Shown here: piece after piece, positions 1 through 12,539 of the stretch
Position numbering within the stretch: the stretch's first letter is position 1
Layout: each line of letters begins with the position of its first letter
DNA from: Bettongia penicillata ogilbyi
Lineage: Eukaryota > Chordata > Mammalia > Diprotodontia > Potoroidae
Assembly: GCA_023548195.1 (NCBI GenBank)
Contig: JAJHZJ010000013.1
Coordinates: 2,985,001 to 3,049,000, forward strand
Reading direction: 5' to 3'
Length of the DNA: 64,000 nt
Notes under the pieces: model-generated
Told to the model about the DNA's origin: nothing
Database searches by the model: none
What the model saw: only the letters and a program-made list of their open reading frames with translations
Position numbers and translations under genes: made by a program

Positions 1-239
1 ACATGTTTGTAACATCCCTGTCAAACTCAGCTAGAAATGGGGACCATTGCGTTCTACATCAGAAAGATACAGGCCACATGTTTGACACCTCCACTGTGGT
101 GGATGGGATAAGCAATGAGAGATGAATGAAAGGATGGTTAAACAGTACTGATTGGCAGAACCTCAAGTCGGGAAAGCCAAATGGGACTTTGTGTCAGTTG
201 TCACAAAATTTAAAGATCACTAAATTATCAGTCCTCACC

Positions 240-870
240 TGTCTCCTAAATTCTTGTCTTATATTTCCAGCTGCCTGTTGACCATCTCTAATCAGATGTC
301 TGGTAGACATTTTAAATTGAACATGTCCAAAATGAATCTCATTCTCTGCGCCCCTAAACTTTTTTCTCATTTCCCTATTACTATTGAGGAAAATGACATC
401 TTCTTTTTCCCCCAGGTGTGCAAACATAGTGTTATCCTTCATTCTTCACTCTCTCTTATTCTTTTCTCTTCAGTATCAAATTATTGTTTAAGTTCTATCT
501 TTCTACCTTAGCACCTTCTCTTGTGTTTGCCCCCTTCTCTCCTCTGACCCTGCCACCATCCACGTGCTGGCCCTCATAACCTCCCAACTAGACTATTGGA
601 GTAGTCTGCTGTTTGGTCTCCTGGCCTTACATCCTGCCAGACACTGCTCCACCCTTCTGTCAGCTGTCAAATTGATCTTCCTTAAACACAGGTCTGACCA
701 TGTTACCTCCTTTATTTGATAAACCCCAGTGACTACCAGTGACCTCCAGGATCACATCTAAACTCCTTTTTTTGGTTTTTCAAGCCCTTCCTGATCTGGC
801 CTCTTCTGCCTCTCCAGTCTTCTTATACCTTACTACCTTCTGTTTCCTTTTCTTTCCTGTCCTGTCCTGT
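240..870 (+). repeat. L2-type LINE fragment
   Basis: Old, diverged LINE sequence in sense orientation. It reads like the C-terminal coding part and 3' region of mammalian L2: a stretch resembling 'catgtccaaaatgaa', then 'ctcccaactagactattgg', 'aggtctgaccatgttacc' and 'ctccaggatcacatc'. It runs into the RTE-tailed repeat that follows. No open frame of any length survives. Family assignment is by eye. Confidence 0.6.
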
Positions 871-871
871 C

Positions 872-1280
872 TTTTCCTTTCCCAAACTTTAAACCTATAG
901 CACTCTGAAGCTGGACCCCTGCTTAAGGGCTCTTATGGACCCTCCTGGCTTGCTGTTTCCCTCCCAGCCTTTCTTTTTCTTGGCCTCATTAACGGGGCCA
1001 TGCCCTGACTACTTCTTAAACAGACTTATTCCATGAATGGGCGTTGCCTCACCCAAAGTGAGTACCTGCAAAGACCTTGGCCTAAAGGGCCCAGGGTCTC
1101 CCAGTGCCTACAGGATCATCTCCAGTCATCCTGTGAATATCTGGTCACTGGATTCAGGTGACTTTGGAGGAGAAGTGAGACAGGTGACCTTGCACAGTCC
1201 TCACTCAAAACAAAGTCCACGTGCAAGTCATGTCATTGTTTCTCTGATGGTAGTCTTCTTTGGCAAGGAAGGATGAACAC
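872..1280 (+). repeat. RTE-tailed SINE-like repeat, long copy
   Basis: Repeat of about 410 bp that recurs almost in full at 41437-41885 and in shorter form elsewhere in the window. Shared landmarks include 'ggggccatgccctgactact', 'gtgagtacctgcaaagacc' and the terminal segment 'ggtgaccttgcacagtcc', ending near 'aaggaaggatgaacacaac'. The ending is typical of marsupial RTE-mobilised SINEs. That family link is from memory; the repetition within the window is seen directly. Confidence 0.7.
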
Positions 1281-1401
1281 AACCCTCTGTATACTGTCTG
1301 ATCCAGTAACACCAGCCAGCTTGATAGTCCTTATACAAGACAGTTCCTCTCAGAACTCTGGGCATTTTCAGTAGCTGTTCCCCATGCGCACGCACGCATG
1401 C

Positions 1402-1430
1402 ATGCACACACACACACACTCACTCACTCT
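1402..1430. repeat. (CA)n / (CACT)n microsatellite
   Basis: Short imperfect run of cacacaca followed by cactcactcact. Confidence 0.8.
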
Positions 1431-1439
1431 CTTGGATGT

Positions 1440-1575
1440 GGTCTCCCTCATTAGGCATGAACTCTTTGAGAACAGGGACTGCTTTTTGCCTTTAAAAAAA
1501 AATTTATTCCAACCCCTTTCATATTGCCTGGTACTTGGTAGTGATTCATAAATACTTGTTGGCTGACCTACAGAT
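1440..1575 (+). repeat. L2 3'-end fragment
   Basis: Contains 'aactctttgagaacagggac' and ends 'gattcataaatacttgttgg', the usual L2 3' terminus. It is interrupted by a short A run at 1494. Confidence 0.55.
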
Positions 1576-2073
1576 ACCAGAATAGTCCACCAGATCATTT
1601 ATAGAGGGTGATGATATATGCTAAGACTACTGTTACTTCAGGCTTCAGGTATTTAAATTTTTGTCAGTAACAATCAGCAGCCAAAGAAAGAGAAGATAGT
1701 AGACTTTACCCAGAATTGGGGATGAAGAAGATAGTTATAGTAGCAGAATGATGGAAGGACAAGGAATTTGGGGAGAATAATGTAATTATTGTTGAAATGG
1801 TTGTCCATGGCGGTAAGAAGTCACTGGGAAGCCAGAAGTAGACTTTTGGACTTTAGGAGTCATGGGACTGGTATTCATAATCACAGTGGAAATTTATTTC
1901 TCATTAAGCTGCAATCACTCTCTTCATCTCAAAACAGCTCTACTTGAGTGTAAAAGCATTGGAGGAATGTGAGGGGGAATTTGTATGGTTGTATGGTTCT
2001 GGATGTGGCCTGGTTGGTTCAGGGTAGTAGTTAGCCTAAGTCACTGATGGGGAGGGAGTGGGGAAAAAATTAA

Positions 2074-2119
<46 letters not shown>

Positions 2120-2692
2120 ATACAATTAATTCAACATACATTTCCTGATCACCTATTTTATTCCAAATCTTGCAGTAGGGGAGAGTTCAGGTTTAGTGAA
2201 TATATATGGTCACTTCGGAGATCTAGGTTTCTCTTTTGAACCCCTTAACTTTTGTAGGTAGTAGTGATTAAAAAAAACCACTTGTTGCCTCCAAACTTTT
2301 ATGTTTTGTGGATTTCCATGAATGACCAGGTATGGGTAGTAGTCATTGGAAGTAACTATCATATCTCAGATTATCTTTTATAGAAAGACAGTAGAAATCT
2401 CAAGTTATTTTGTCATTGTCAACATATAGCTGCATTATTACTTCTTTAGCAGGAAGTAACCAACCATCACTCTTTGTCATTTCTTTTTATGACCATTATT
2501 GGATGATTTAGTGACACCTGTGGATCTGTGTCACACCATAGGAACTTGTGTTCTCCTGAGGTGGTTCATATTCTTTCTCTACAGACGGAATATTAATACC
2601 TGTTAACTTCAAATGGTCAGTGAGTGGTCCCTTGTATTCTCTATTTTTATATAACATTCATTCACTTTCTGTCCTTTTTTAAAAAAGAAATT
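1576..2692. other. Unassigned non-coding stretch with a (TA)n tract
   Basis: I see no exon, RNA gene or recognisable repeat apart from a TA microsatellite at about 2077-2116. Confidence 0.6.
2077..2116. repeat. (TA)n microsatellite
   Basis: About 20 perfect TA units. Confidence 0.95.
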
Positions 2693-3640
2693 ATTTCATT
2701 TTAGTTTTTCAACATTCATTTTTATAAGATTTTGAGTTTTAAGTTTTCTCCCCCTCCTTCCTCTACCCCTCCCCAGGATGGCATGTAATCTGATATAGGC
2801 TATACATGTACAATGATATATAGTAGAAATGAGGCCTTTATCAGAGACATTGGCTGTAAAAATTGTTTCCCAGCTTTCTGCTTCCTTTCTAATCTTGGTT
2901 GCATTTGCTTTGTTAGTGCAAAAACTATTCAATGTAATGTAATCAGAATCATTCATTTTGCATTTCATAATGCTCTCTATATCTTCTTTGGTCATAAATT
3001 CTTCCCTTCTCCATAGATCTGACAGGTAAACCATTTCTTGCTCTCCTAATTTCTTTGTAGTATCACCCTTCATTTCTAAATCATGTACACATTTTGTCTT
3101 TATCTTGGCATTTGGTGTTGGTCTTTTTCTAGTTTCTGCCATATTATTTTTCAGTTTTGCCAGCAGTCTTTGTCAAATAGTGAGTCCTTATCTCAAAAGC
3201 TAGTCTTTGGGTTTATCAAACAGTTTTGATAAAAACTATAGTCATTGACTACTGTGTCTTGTATACCTAACCTATTCCACTGATCCACCACTTTATTTCT
3301 TAGCTATTAGCAAGTAGTTTTGATGATTACTACTTTATAATACAATTTAAGATCTGCTATGGCTAGGCCACCTTCCTTTGCATTTCTGTTCATTAACTGC
3401 CTTGGTATTCTGAACCTTTTGGTCTTCCAGGTGAATTTTGTTATTTTTTCCTGGTACTATAAAATAATTTTTGGTAGTTTGATTGGTATGGCACTAAATA
3501 AGTAAATTAATTTCGGTAGAATTGTCATTTTTATTATATTGGCTTAACTCTGGTTACCCATGAGCAACTGACATTTTTTTCAGTTGTTTAGATCTGACTT
3601 TATTTGTGTCCATCCTTTAAATATAAACTAGAATTTATCA
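2693..3640 (-). mobile_element. 5'-truncated L1 fragment, internally deleted
   Basis: Antisense L1 3' end. It opens with the L1 3' UTR signature 'cattcatttttataagattt' (the reverse of a tail region seen in several copies here). It then jumps to ORF2 C-terminal sequence, so the middle of the 3' UTR is missing. The minus-strand translation at 2696-3142 includes LSDLWRREEF and SDKGLIS, typical of the L1 ORF2 C-terminus. Further up it reaches the segment matching 'ISSSWVGQANIIKMTILPK' of its neighbour. Confidence 0.8.
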
Positions 3641-3701
3641 TTGCTTTTTAATATACTTTTTTTCTTTGTTTTGTCCTAGAAGCACTTTTTCTGTTATTTA
3701 C

Positions 3702-3715
3702 ATTCATTATTCTTT
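3702..3715. repeat. Target-site duplication, left copy
   Basis: ATTCATTATTCTTT, repeated exactly at 5770-5783 on the other side of the L1. Confidence 0.85.
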
Positions 3716-5769
3716 TTTTTAAGAATAATTATTTTGTTTTCAGTGTTCTATAGTCAGCTCCCTATATCTTAGATTTTTCCCCCTAACTCCACCTCTTTCC
3801 CCCCTGCCTATCCACTCCCTCCCTGGGACAGTTGCAATCTTATATAGGTTCTACATATACATTCCTATTAAATACAATTTCACCATAGTCATGTTGAATA
3901 GAATCAAAATGAATGGGAGAAACCATTAAATAAAACAAAATTTAACACAAAAGAAAATGGTCTGCTTCATTCTACGATCCAGTTCCATAGTTCTTTCTCT
4001 GGATGTAGAAAGCATTTTGCCTCAAAAGTCTATTAGAAATTTTTTAGGTTCTTGGATTACTATGAAGGACTAAGTCTACCAGAAAAATTCCTCACACACT
4101 GTGGTTGTTGTCAAGTACAGAGTTCTCCTGGTTCTGCTTCTTTCACTTAGCATCAGTTCCTATAAGTTTTTCCAGGCCTCTCTTAAGTCTTCCTGTTCTT
4201 CATTTCTTATAGCACAGTAGTATTCCATTACATTAATATACCACAACTTGTTCAACCCTTCCCCAATTGATGGTCATCCCTTTGATTTCCAGTTTTTGAC
4301 CTCTACAAAGAGAGCTGCTGTAAATATTTTTGTATATGTGGGGCCCTTTCCCATTTTTTTAATCTCTTGGGGATACAGTCCTAAAAGCAATATTCTTGGG
4401 TTAAAGGGTATGGCCATTTTTGTAGCCCTTTGGGCATATTTTCAAATTGTTCTCTAGAATGATTGGATCAGTTCACATCTCCACTAACACTGAATTAGTG
4501 TTCCAACTCTCCCACGTCTTCTCCAACATTTATCATCTCTCTATTTTGTCACATTCTCCAATCTGATAGGTGTGATGTAGTACCTCAGAGTTGTTTTGAT
4601 TTGTACCTCTAATCAATAGTGATTTAGAGAATTTTTTCATATGACTGTAGATAGTTTTAATTTCTTCCTCAGAAAACTGCCTGTTCATATTCTTTGACCA
4701 TTTATCAATTGGGGAAATTACTTGTATTTTTGTACATTTGACTCAGTTCTCTCTATATTTTAGAAATGAGGCCTTTATCACAGACACTAGTTGCAAAAAT
4801 TCTTTCCCAGTTTTCTGCTTCCCTCTTAATCTTGGTTGCATTGGGTTTGTTTGTGCAAAAACTTTTCAATTTAATGTAATAAAAATTATCCATGTTGTAC
4901 TTTAAAATGTTCTCTGTTGTTTAGTCAAAAATTTCTCCATTTTTCATAAATCTGACAAATATACGATTCCTTGCTCCACTAATTTGTTTATAGTATCAAT
5001 CTTTACACCTAGATCATGTACCCATATGGATTCTGTTCTTGTGTACGGTGTCAGATATTGGTCTATGCCCAGTTTCTGCTGCAGTGTTATCAACTTTTCT
5101 TAGCAATTTCTGTCAAACAGTGAGTTCTTATCTCAGAAACTGGAGTCCTTGGGTTTATCAAACAGTAGATTGCTATATTCATTGACTACTGTGTTTTGAG
5201 TACCTAACCTATTCCCCACTGGTCTATCCCTCTATTTCTTAGCCAGTCCCAAGTGATTTTGATGATTGCTGATTTATGATAGAATTTGAGATCTGGTCCA
5301 CCTTCCCTAGCATTTTTTTTTCATTAGTTCTCTTGATATTCTGGACCTTTTGTTTTTCCACCTGTATTTTGATATTATTTTTTCTAGCTTCTAGCAAATA
5401 ATTGGCTGATTGTTTGATTGCTATGGCACTGAATAAGTCAATTAATTTAGGTAGAATTGTCATTTTTATTATATTGGCTTGGCCTACCCATGAGGAACTG
5501 ATGTTTTTCCACTTGCTTAGATCTGACTTCATTTGTGCGAATAGTGTTTTGTAATTGTTTTCATATAGTTCCGGGAGTGTTTTGGCAGGTAGACTCCCAG
5601 ATATTTTATAGTGTTTACCTTAGCTTTAAAGGTAGACACTGTCTGTCTCTTGCTGTTGGGCTTTGTTAGTAATATGTAGAAATACAGATGATTTATGTGG
5701 GTTTACTTTGTAACCTGCAACTTTGCCAAAGCTGTTTATTATATCAAGTAGTTTTTTACTTGATTCTAT
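3716..5769 (-). mobile_element. 5'-truncated L1 with target-site duplication
   Basis: Antisense L1 of about 2.05 kb: 3' UTR (3716-4740) and the ORF2 C-terminal and late reverse-transcriptase region (to 5769). The minus-strand frame at 5239-5532 reads KWKNISSSWVGQANIIKMTI. It is flanked by a perfect 14-bp direct repeat, ATTCATTATTCTTT, at 3702-3715 and 5770-5783. With the T run beside the left copy, this marks a normal target-primed insertion truncated at its 5' end. The coding sequence is broken. Confidence 0.88.
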
Positions 5770-5783
5770 ATTCATTATTCTTT
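5770..5783. repeat. Target-site duplication, right copy
   Basis: Second copy of ATTCATTATTCTTT. Confidence 0.85.
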
Positions 5784-7700
5784 ATAAACTAGAGAGTAGA
5801 AATGCCTACCTCTGGCTTTTTGACTTGACTTTTTTTAGACCACTGATTATCTCGCAATTTGCTTATGGAAGTGCAGTTTAGAATTTTTAAAACACAAAAA
5901 TGACACTCTGCAAGCAATTTAAAATTTTCCTTGGCTTCCCTACTCTTGTTAGCCAAGTATGACTTCTGTTTGCATGATTGATTGTATTCCATCAGTAGCA
6001 TTTTGAAATTCTGACAGTGACTGATTTTTCCCATTTATTGATATATTCATGATTGTTTTCCAGGTATCTAACAGTAGCTTTTTATGTAATTTCCAGTTCA
6101 CATTAACACAGATTTATTAAGTACCTTCTTCATTCAAGGCATTATCCTTGGATTCTAGGACCTTAGAGAAAAAACAAAGTGGTCGTTTTTCCTGAGGCAG
6201 TTGCTTTTTTGTGGGCAATATAACATATATATCAAGCATAATATACTGAAAAAAAGAAAGTACTTCTGAGAACAATATTGCTATATTCTGTTTGCCAGTA
6301 TTTAATTTAGAATTTCTGAAATAATGATATTAGCAAGTAGTTTCCTTCTTTGTCTTATCCCCGTGAGGTTTTGGAACCAGGATCATTTTTACCATGTAGC
6401 ACTATCTTTCTGTTTTTAAAAGCAGTTTTTATGTGATATAACCTTTATAGGTTATTTGATTAAAACTTATTTTTCAATTCTGCTGTTCCTACTACAATTT
6501 TTGTGAAAGCTCTTTAGTGGTTTGTTTAATTTCTCCACAGGATTGTTTTCTATATTTTTTCCATTTTCCATTTAGGCATTTTATATTTTTATAAATATCC
6601 GTCCTTCTTTGTATTCCTCATTTTGTTGGCATATATCTGTATACAGCTGTGTAGTTGATCATTTTATTTATGTCTTTTTGTTCATTTAGATCTTCTCTTT
6701 CTCATTTCTTATTTGGAAAATTTAATTTTCCTCATTACTATTTTTATTAAGTTTCCTAAAAGGTAATTGATTTTATAATTATTTTTAAAGACTTTTTTCA
6801 TTGATTTAATCCTACTCTTATTTTCTATTTCAGTAGTTTCTATTTTAATTTCCTTTAATGAGTCTTAATTTTGTTTTACATTTGCTTTTGATATCTTCAA
6901 ATGTTTCTTTTCTGTTCTCTTTTTAATATAAGTGCTAAGCAATATGAATTTGACTCTTTAGAATTTGTTACCTTAAATTATGCTTTATTTCTAATATTTC
7001 TAACATTCTATAAGCATTATTAAATAACTTATTTTTAATTATTTAAAACCATAAAAAAAACCATAATAGTTCCTTGTGAGTACTGTTTTTATTGTTTTAT
7101 AATCAAAAGCATTTTATAATTTCACCTTTTTGAATTTAATTTTTTTACCTGGAAATTTGTGTAGTTTTCATTTTTCTTCATACTTCTAGTAAATTCATGT
7201 CATTCACTCATTTCAAATCTGTGGTTTCTTATTAGTTAATCTTTTTGGTTTAACATAGACTTCTGTTTTAAAATGTTGGTGCTATTTTCTGGTTTTTGGG
7301 TTTTTTATTTTGCAATTCATCTATTTCTTTTAGAAATTTAGTTGTTCTGGTATGTAAATTTTTAATACTGTTTTCTTATCTGCCACATTCCTTTTAGAAT
7401 CTCTTTGTTTTTATCCTTTGTGATTTGAATACAGCTTTGCAGCATTCTTGAAACATTCAATTTTCAGGATTTTTCTGAAGAATTGTAAACTTTAGTGTAT
7501 CCTTTCAACTTAAACCTATAAGTACCTTTCTTAGGAAACCTAAGTATGTTTCCTGTTTGCCACAGCATAGGTTGTCATTTTTAATCCATTCTGTAGCTTT
7601 TTTATTTTCTCTTTTCTTCAGAAATCCAACCATTGCTTTCATTATTAGTTTCAAATTCCTTCTCTTCATACTTTGTCATGTTACTTTTTCTAAAGGAAAT
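5784..7700. other. AT-rich stretch, probably decayed repeats
   Basis: Very AT-rich, with no coding exon visible. Around 6108-6175 there is a MIR/L2-like segment ('atttattaagtaccttcttc'). The remainder looks like degraded antisense LINE sequence, but I cannot assign it. Confidence 0.5.
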
Positions 7701-9458
7701 AAACCTTTATTTCAGTAGTATTAATCTTAACAGTTCCAGATATACACATAAAACATCAAGCATAGTTTCTATATTTTAAGCTGTATAAATGCTCTAGGAA
7801 TTATAAAAGAAAATCTTTTATACCTCCCCTTCCAGTTAGATATTTGTTGTATTATTGAGATAGCAAAAAACACCTTTTGGCTTGACTGGTTTAGCCATTT
7901 GTAAACCAAAGGGCACCTACTTTGTTTCTTGTGTTTTGTTGCCACAAAAAAAAAAAAAATGCTATTTATCATAATGTTGGACAGGACTTGAAAGTAATTC
8001 AATCTAGAAAATGAAGGATACATGAGGGAGTGATGAAGCTTGAGATTTTTAGTTTGATTGGCTAAAGGAATGTTTGTGTTATTGACAGAAGAGAAATCCC
8101 AAGAGATTGTCACAATTGTGTGGAAAAGATGATAGAATTAGTTCTGTACATACTGAATTTGAAGAGTTGCCATTTCTGCTAAGCAGTATAAAGTAATATG
8201 TTCCATCACCACAAAGTAGAGAAATGTTTTTTAAATAGTCATTTCTGAACATTATATGCAGTGTGTTTTCCCTTTGGAAGGCTATGAACATTCTAAGTAA
8301 GGCTGCTGTTGTTTTCAATATGTTTGGAAGACCTTAAAGAGAATTGTTTTCAGAGCTAATTTGTGTGTGTGACAAACATAAATTCTGTTTTCTTGGTGCT
8401 CTTACTATGTTTTTGAACAGAAATAGAATTATGATTTGCTCATAGTCAAATACTTATAGTCAGCAGAAACCTCAGTCTAAAGAAAATGCCATACTCCGCA
8501 TTAAGATATATGACATTCTCTCTACATTTTGCAAAAGATAGTTTGGTTTCTTTTTTTGAGGGCGGGGGGTTGTCCTGGACTTCTCATATTTCTGATGAAA
8601 GGAATTTTGAAAATACCTGTATAGAGCATTGTTTTCTATTCTTTTTGTGTGTCCATTTCAAATAAGATTAAAAAGAAATTGAAGTGTTTGCCAACTGAAA
8701 TTGTGAGAAAAAAAATTCTCCCTTCAAGTGGCTGTGCCAGATTGTGTTGTGTTTCTCACACTCTCCTCCCCCCCCCCCACACACACATACACACACACAC
8801 GAAATCATCAGTTCTGTTCTGACAACATGTCAGGTGATGGGTGAGGGAGCCAGATGATCTCTCATCATGAATCAGTCAATATCTATTAATCAGTAAACAT
8901 TTATTAAGCAACTACTATATACCTGGCACTCTGGGATTTTCTTATTTCTTTACATCAAGCTTAAATCTGCCTCCTTGCATCTTCTGTGCCCTGCAGTGCT
9001 GCCCTCCCTCTCAGGGCCCTCTTTCCCATGATTGCCCATCACTTCCTAAATCAGTCCATTTCTCTAAGCATCAGCAAAAGGCAGATAACAACATTGGCAC
9101 TACCTTTCTTAGAGAGGGGATTGTGAGGATTAGTCGAGCACATGCAATCACTGTGCATTGCAGAAGTCAACTATTATTGTTCTTGCCAGTACTAATAATG
9201 ACGTCTATATCATGCTGTGTGATCCCATTCTTTCCTTATCATCAAAAAGCAGAGAAGATTACCTTCCAGTGGAGTTTCATTTTGTTTTAACAACCAGTTC
9301 TTTACAAATAATAACGTACTCTTAAGTGCTTCGGGATATTTTTTAGTTTCATTTCATTCTCTTAAATAAAATAGATGCCAGCTCCCCCCCCTCCCCACCC
9401 TGTCATTTCCTTTTCCAAAATGGATTAAAGGAGGTTGGATTACTGAATGCCTTTGCAT
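7701..9458. other. Unassigned non-coding stretch
   Basis: No exon or RNA gene seen. It holds a C run followed by a CA repeat (8766-8800) and a short 'aacatttattaagcaactac' SINE/LINE-like segment at about 8880-8935. Confidence 0.5.
8766..8800. repeat. C run plus (CA)n microsatellite
   Basis: Run of C followed by imperfect CA units. Confidence 0.9.
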
Positions 9459-9473
9459 CAGCCATTTACCTTT
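9459..9473. repeat. Target-site duplication of half-L1 copy A, left
   Basis: CAGCCATTTACCTTT, repeated exactly at 12248-12262. Confidence 0.9.
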
Positions 9474-10344
9474 TTTTTTTCTTTTTTTTTTATTTATTTT
9501 TTTTATTTTACTTATTTTTTTTATTTTACTTATTTAGTTTTTTACATTCATTTTCACAAATTTTTTGGGTTCCAAATTTTCTCCCCTTTTCTCCCCTCCC
9601 CCCACCCCAATACCCCAAGCAATCTAATTTTCCCTATCTCCAATCTGCCCTCTCTTCTGTCATCCCTCCCTTCTCTTGTCTCCATCTTCTCTTTTCTCCT
9701 GTAGGGCCAGATGACTTTCTATTCCTCATTAACTGTATGTCGTCTTTCCTAGTAGTAACAATGATATTAAACAGTTGTTCCTAAAACTTTGAGTTCCAAA
9801 TTCTCCCCATCCCTCCCTCCCCACCCATTCCCTTTGGGACGCCAGGCAATTCAATTTAGGCCCTATCTGCGTAGTTTTGCAAATGACTTCCCTGATAGTC
9901 GTGTTGTGTAAGACTAACTGGATTACCATCCCTCCTAACCTGCCCCTCATTGTTTCTCTTCTGTCTCTTGATCCTGTCCCTCCCCAAGTGTTGACTTCAA
10001 ATTGCTCCCTCCTCCCTTTGCCCTCCCCTCCATCATCCCCTCCCTTGCAATATCTCCTTCTCCCCCACTTTCTTATACTGTAAGATAGGTTTTCATACCA
10101 AAATGAGTGTGCATTTCACTCCTTCGTTTAGTCAAATGTGATGAGGGTAAACTTCTTGGTTTTTTTTTTTTCTCAGCTCTCCTCTTTTTCCCTCCACTAA
10201 GAAAAACTCCTACCTGCCTCTTAAATGACATATAGTTACCCCCTTCCCTTTCCCTCTCTTTCCTCCCCCTACATTTCTCTCTCACCATTTACCTTAGTTT
10301 CTTTTAAGGTATGGTCCCATCCTATTCAGTTCAGTCTGTGCTCT

Positions 10345-10405
10345 CTATCTCTGTATGTGTGTGCATGTGTGTATGTGTGTGCATGCGTGTACATGTGTAT
10401 GTGTG
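10345..10405. repeat. (TG)n-rich block in half-L1 3' region
   Basis: Imperfect TG/TATG repeats. The same place in copy B (35765-35800) and copy C (48503-48555) also holds a TG/CA block of different length, so it belongs to the element. Confidence 0.85.
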
Positions 10406-10542
10406 GTCCGACCAACTACCCAGATACTGAAAAGTTTTAAGAGTTAGAAATATTGTCTTTCCCTGTATGAATATAAACAGTTCACTTCTGGTAAGTCCCT
10501 TAAGACTTCTCTTTGCCAATGTTTACTTTTTCATGCTTCTTC

Positions 10543-11619
10543 TCATTCTTGTGTTTGAAAGTCAAATTTTCTTTTCAGCTCTGGTTTTTTCATTAAGAAT
10601 GATTGAAAGTCCTCTGTTTCATTGAAAGACCATATTTTCCCCTGAAGTATTATACTCAGTTTAGCTGGGTAGGTGATTCTTGGTTTGAGTCCTAGTTCCT
10701 TTGCCTTCTGGAATATCCTATTCCACGCCCTTTGATCCCTTAATGGGTTATCCTGATTGTATTTCCACAGTACTGGAATTGTTTCTTTCTAGCTGCTTGT
10801 AAGATTTTCTCCTTGAGCTGGGAGTTCTGGAATTTGGCCACAATGTTCCTAGGAGTTTCTCTTTTTGGATCTCTTTCAGGTGGTGATCGATGGATTCTTT
10901 CAATACTTATTTTGCCCTCTGGTTCTAGAATGTCAGGGCAGTTTTCCTTGATAATTTCATGGAAGATGATGTCTAGGCTCTTTTTTTGATCATGAGTTTC
11001 AGGTAGTCCCATAATTTTTAAATTGTCTCTCCTGGATCTATTTTCCAGGTCAGTTGTTTTTCCCATGAGATATTTCACATTCTCTTCCATTTTTTCGTTC
11101 TTTTGGTTTTGTTTGGTGATTTCTTGGTTTCTCGTAAAGTCATTAGACTCCATCTGTTCCATTCTAATTTTGAGAGAACTATTAAATTCAGTGAGCTTTT
11201 GAGCCTCTTTTTCCATTTGGCTCATTCTGCTTTTGAAAGCATTCTTGTCCTCATTGGCTTTTTGAACCTCCTTTGCCAATTGAGTGAGCCTATTTTTCAA
11301 GGTGTTAATTCCTCAGCATTTTTCTGGGTGTCCTTTAGCAAGGTATTGACCCGATTTTCATACTTTTCTTGTATCTCATTTCTCTTCCCAATTTTTCCTC
11401 CACCTGTCTAACTTGCTTTTCAAAATCCTTTTTGAGGTGTTCCAGGGCCTGAGCCCACCCGCCACCCCCCTGGGGTGTCTGGGGTACTGAGGCCCCGCCC
11501 TCCACGTCTTTCCCTGATGGCAAGGATACGTCCTCATCATCAGATCCGAAGGTCAGGATCATTTGCATTTGTTGGAAAAAACTCTCTATAGTCTTATTTT
11601 TCTTCCCTTTTCTAGGCAT
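10543..11619 (-). pseudogene. Half-L1 ORF1, broken (copy A)
   Basis: Relic of an L1-type ORF1 RNA-binding protein. It starts MPRKGKKNKTIESFF at 11619, as in the intact copy at 34527. A frame change near 11330 separates the N-terminal part (11335-11619) from the coiled-coil and RNA-binding part (10740-11300). A short deletion near 10743-10750, relative to the intact copy, removes the residues around DLAAST and shifts the frame again. Motifs kept include NRSRRDNLKIMGLPE and IERIHRSPPERDPKRE. It cannot make a full protein. Confidence 0.9.
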
Positions 11620-11739
11620 TTTCCCAGCCAGTTACTTGACTTCTGAGATTCCTTTCCACCCCCGCCTGGATCCGCCCAGCTAGTGCTTGGCCTCTGAGAT
11701 TTAAATGGGCTTTCCTCCTGCCAGCTGTCAATCAGTGAG

Positions 11740-11990
11740 CTTTAGTTCAGGTGCTGGGGTGGGGGCAGGGCTGCCTCCTAGACTCTGATCCCTCAGGGGC
11801 TTTATGCAGAGACTTTCAGGAATGGAGCGGGTGGGGGCGGGGTGGGTGGCCGCCTCCCAATCTCAGTTCCCTTGGGGGTTTTGAGCAGAAGCCTTCAGTA
11901 ATAGACTGGGGTGGGGGCAGGGCCATCTCCCAGGCTCAGCTCCCTCAGGTTTTATGCGGGAATCTTCCGTAATGAAGATCCTGCCTGCTG
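11740..11990 (-). repeat. Three tandem monomers in half-L1 5' UTR (copy A)
   Basis: Three diverged direct repeats, 71-79 bp apart. They are marked by 'ctttcaggaa' (11813), 'ccttcagtaa' (11892) and 'cttccgtaa' (11963), each preceded by a 'gctcagctccctcagg'-like block. The same unit occurs three times in copy B and once in copy C. Confidence 0.8.
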
Positions 11991-12247
11991 CTGGGGGATT
12001 CCTGAGTCCTGGGCCGCTGCTGCCTCAGCGGCCGCCCACACCTCTGCCTCCGCCGCTTCCTGCCCCTGTCTCTGCCGCCGCCGCTTCCTCCCGAGGGGGC
12101 CTGAGTCACGGAGACGCCCTGCTTCCCCTCTCCTCCAGCCCGGCCTTCTTTCTCACTGACCTGTAGCTTCTGTGGGCAGAGGGACTTTCCCGGCTGCCGG
12201 AGCTTCCGTGTCTGAAGCCTGCTCGGATCAGCTTCTCTGGGGCCGCG

Positions 12248-12262
12248 CAGCCATTTACCTTT
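12248..12262. repeat. Target-site duplication of half-L1 copy A, right
   Basis: CAGCCATTTACCTTT, identical to 9459-9473. Confidence 0.9.
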
Positions 12263-12539
12263 AATTGGAATTTTGACTAAAGCATGGTCATTCTCTCTTG
12301 GGTACATTGATTTATGTAGTTACATAGCATCACCAGGCTGCTTCAAGTTCTGTGCTACACCTAATCTTCAAGGGAAATTTTCTTTTTGCTGTAATGTCCA
12401 CCTCTAAGTGAGAGCTGGTTAGTTATTTCCCATGCATTTTCTTTCAATAATCCTCTTGAATATCGAACCAGCAATAGTTTTACATATCCCTCTCAGTTTT
12501 TGCATTTAAGTTTTTCTGCCTATTCTCATTGTAATCATG

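Larger units (their letters stand above)
9474..12247 (-). mobile_element. Half-L1 (HAL1-like) retrotransposon, copy A
   Basis: Element of 2.77 kb on the minus strand. From its 5' end (high coordinate): GC-rich 5' UTR with three tandem monomers (about 11740-11990), broken ORF1 (11619 down to 10543), then about 1 kb of non-coding 3' sequence with a TG-rich block (10345-10405), ending in a T-rich tail at 9474-9540. There is no ORF2 between ORF1 and the tail. It is flanked by a perfect 15-bp duplication (9459-9473, 12248-12262). The 5' end is slightly truncated relative to copy C. Two sister copies lie at 33803-36650 and 47651-50446. 'HAL1' is the known name for L1 derivatives with ORF1 only; assigning it here is my inference from structure. 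Confidence 0.88.

Noticed and set aside
9447..9704. 85-codon Phe/Ser-rich frame
   Set aside because: Translation of the T-rich tail and 3' end of half-L1 copy A.
10331..10519. His/Thr-rich minus-strand frame
   Set aside because: Translation of the TG-rich block in half-L1 copy A.
11945..12307. 120-codon Arg/Pro-rich frame (and several overlapping GC-rich frames)
   Set aside because: It lies in the GC-rich 5' UTR of half-L1 copy A and extends past the target duplication. Open frames are expected by chance in stop-poor GC-rich sequence.
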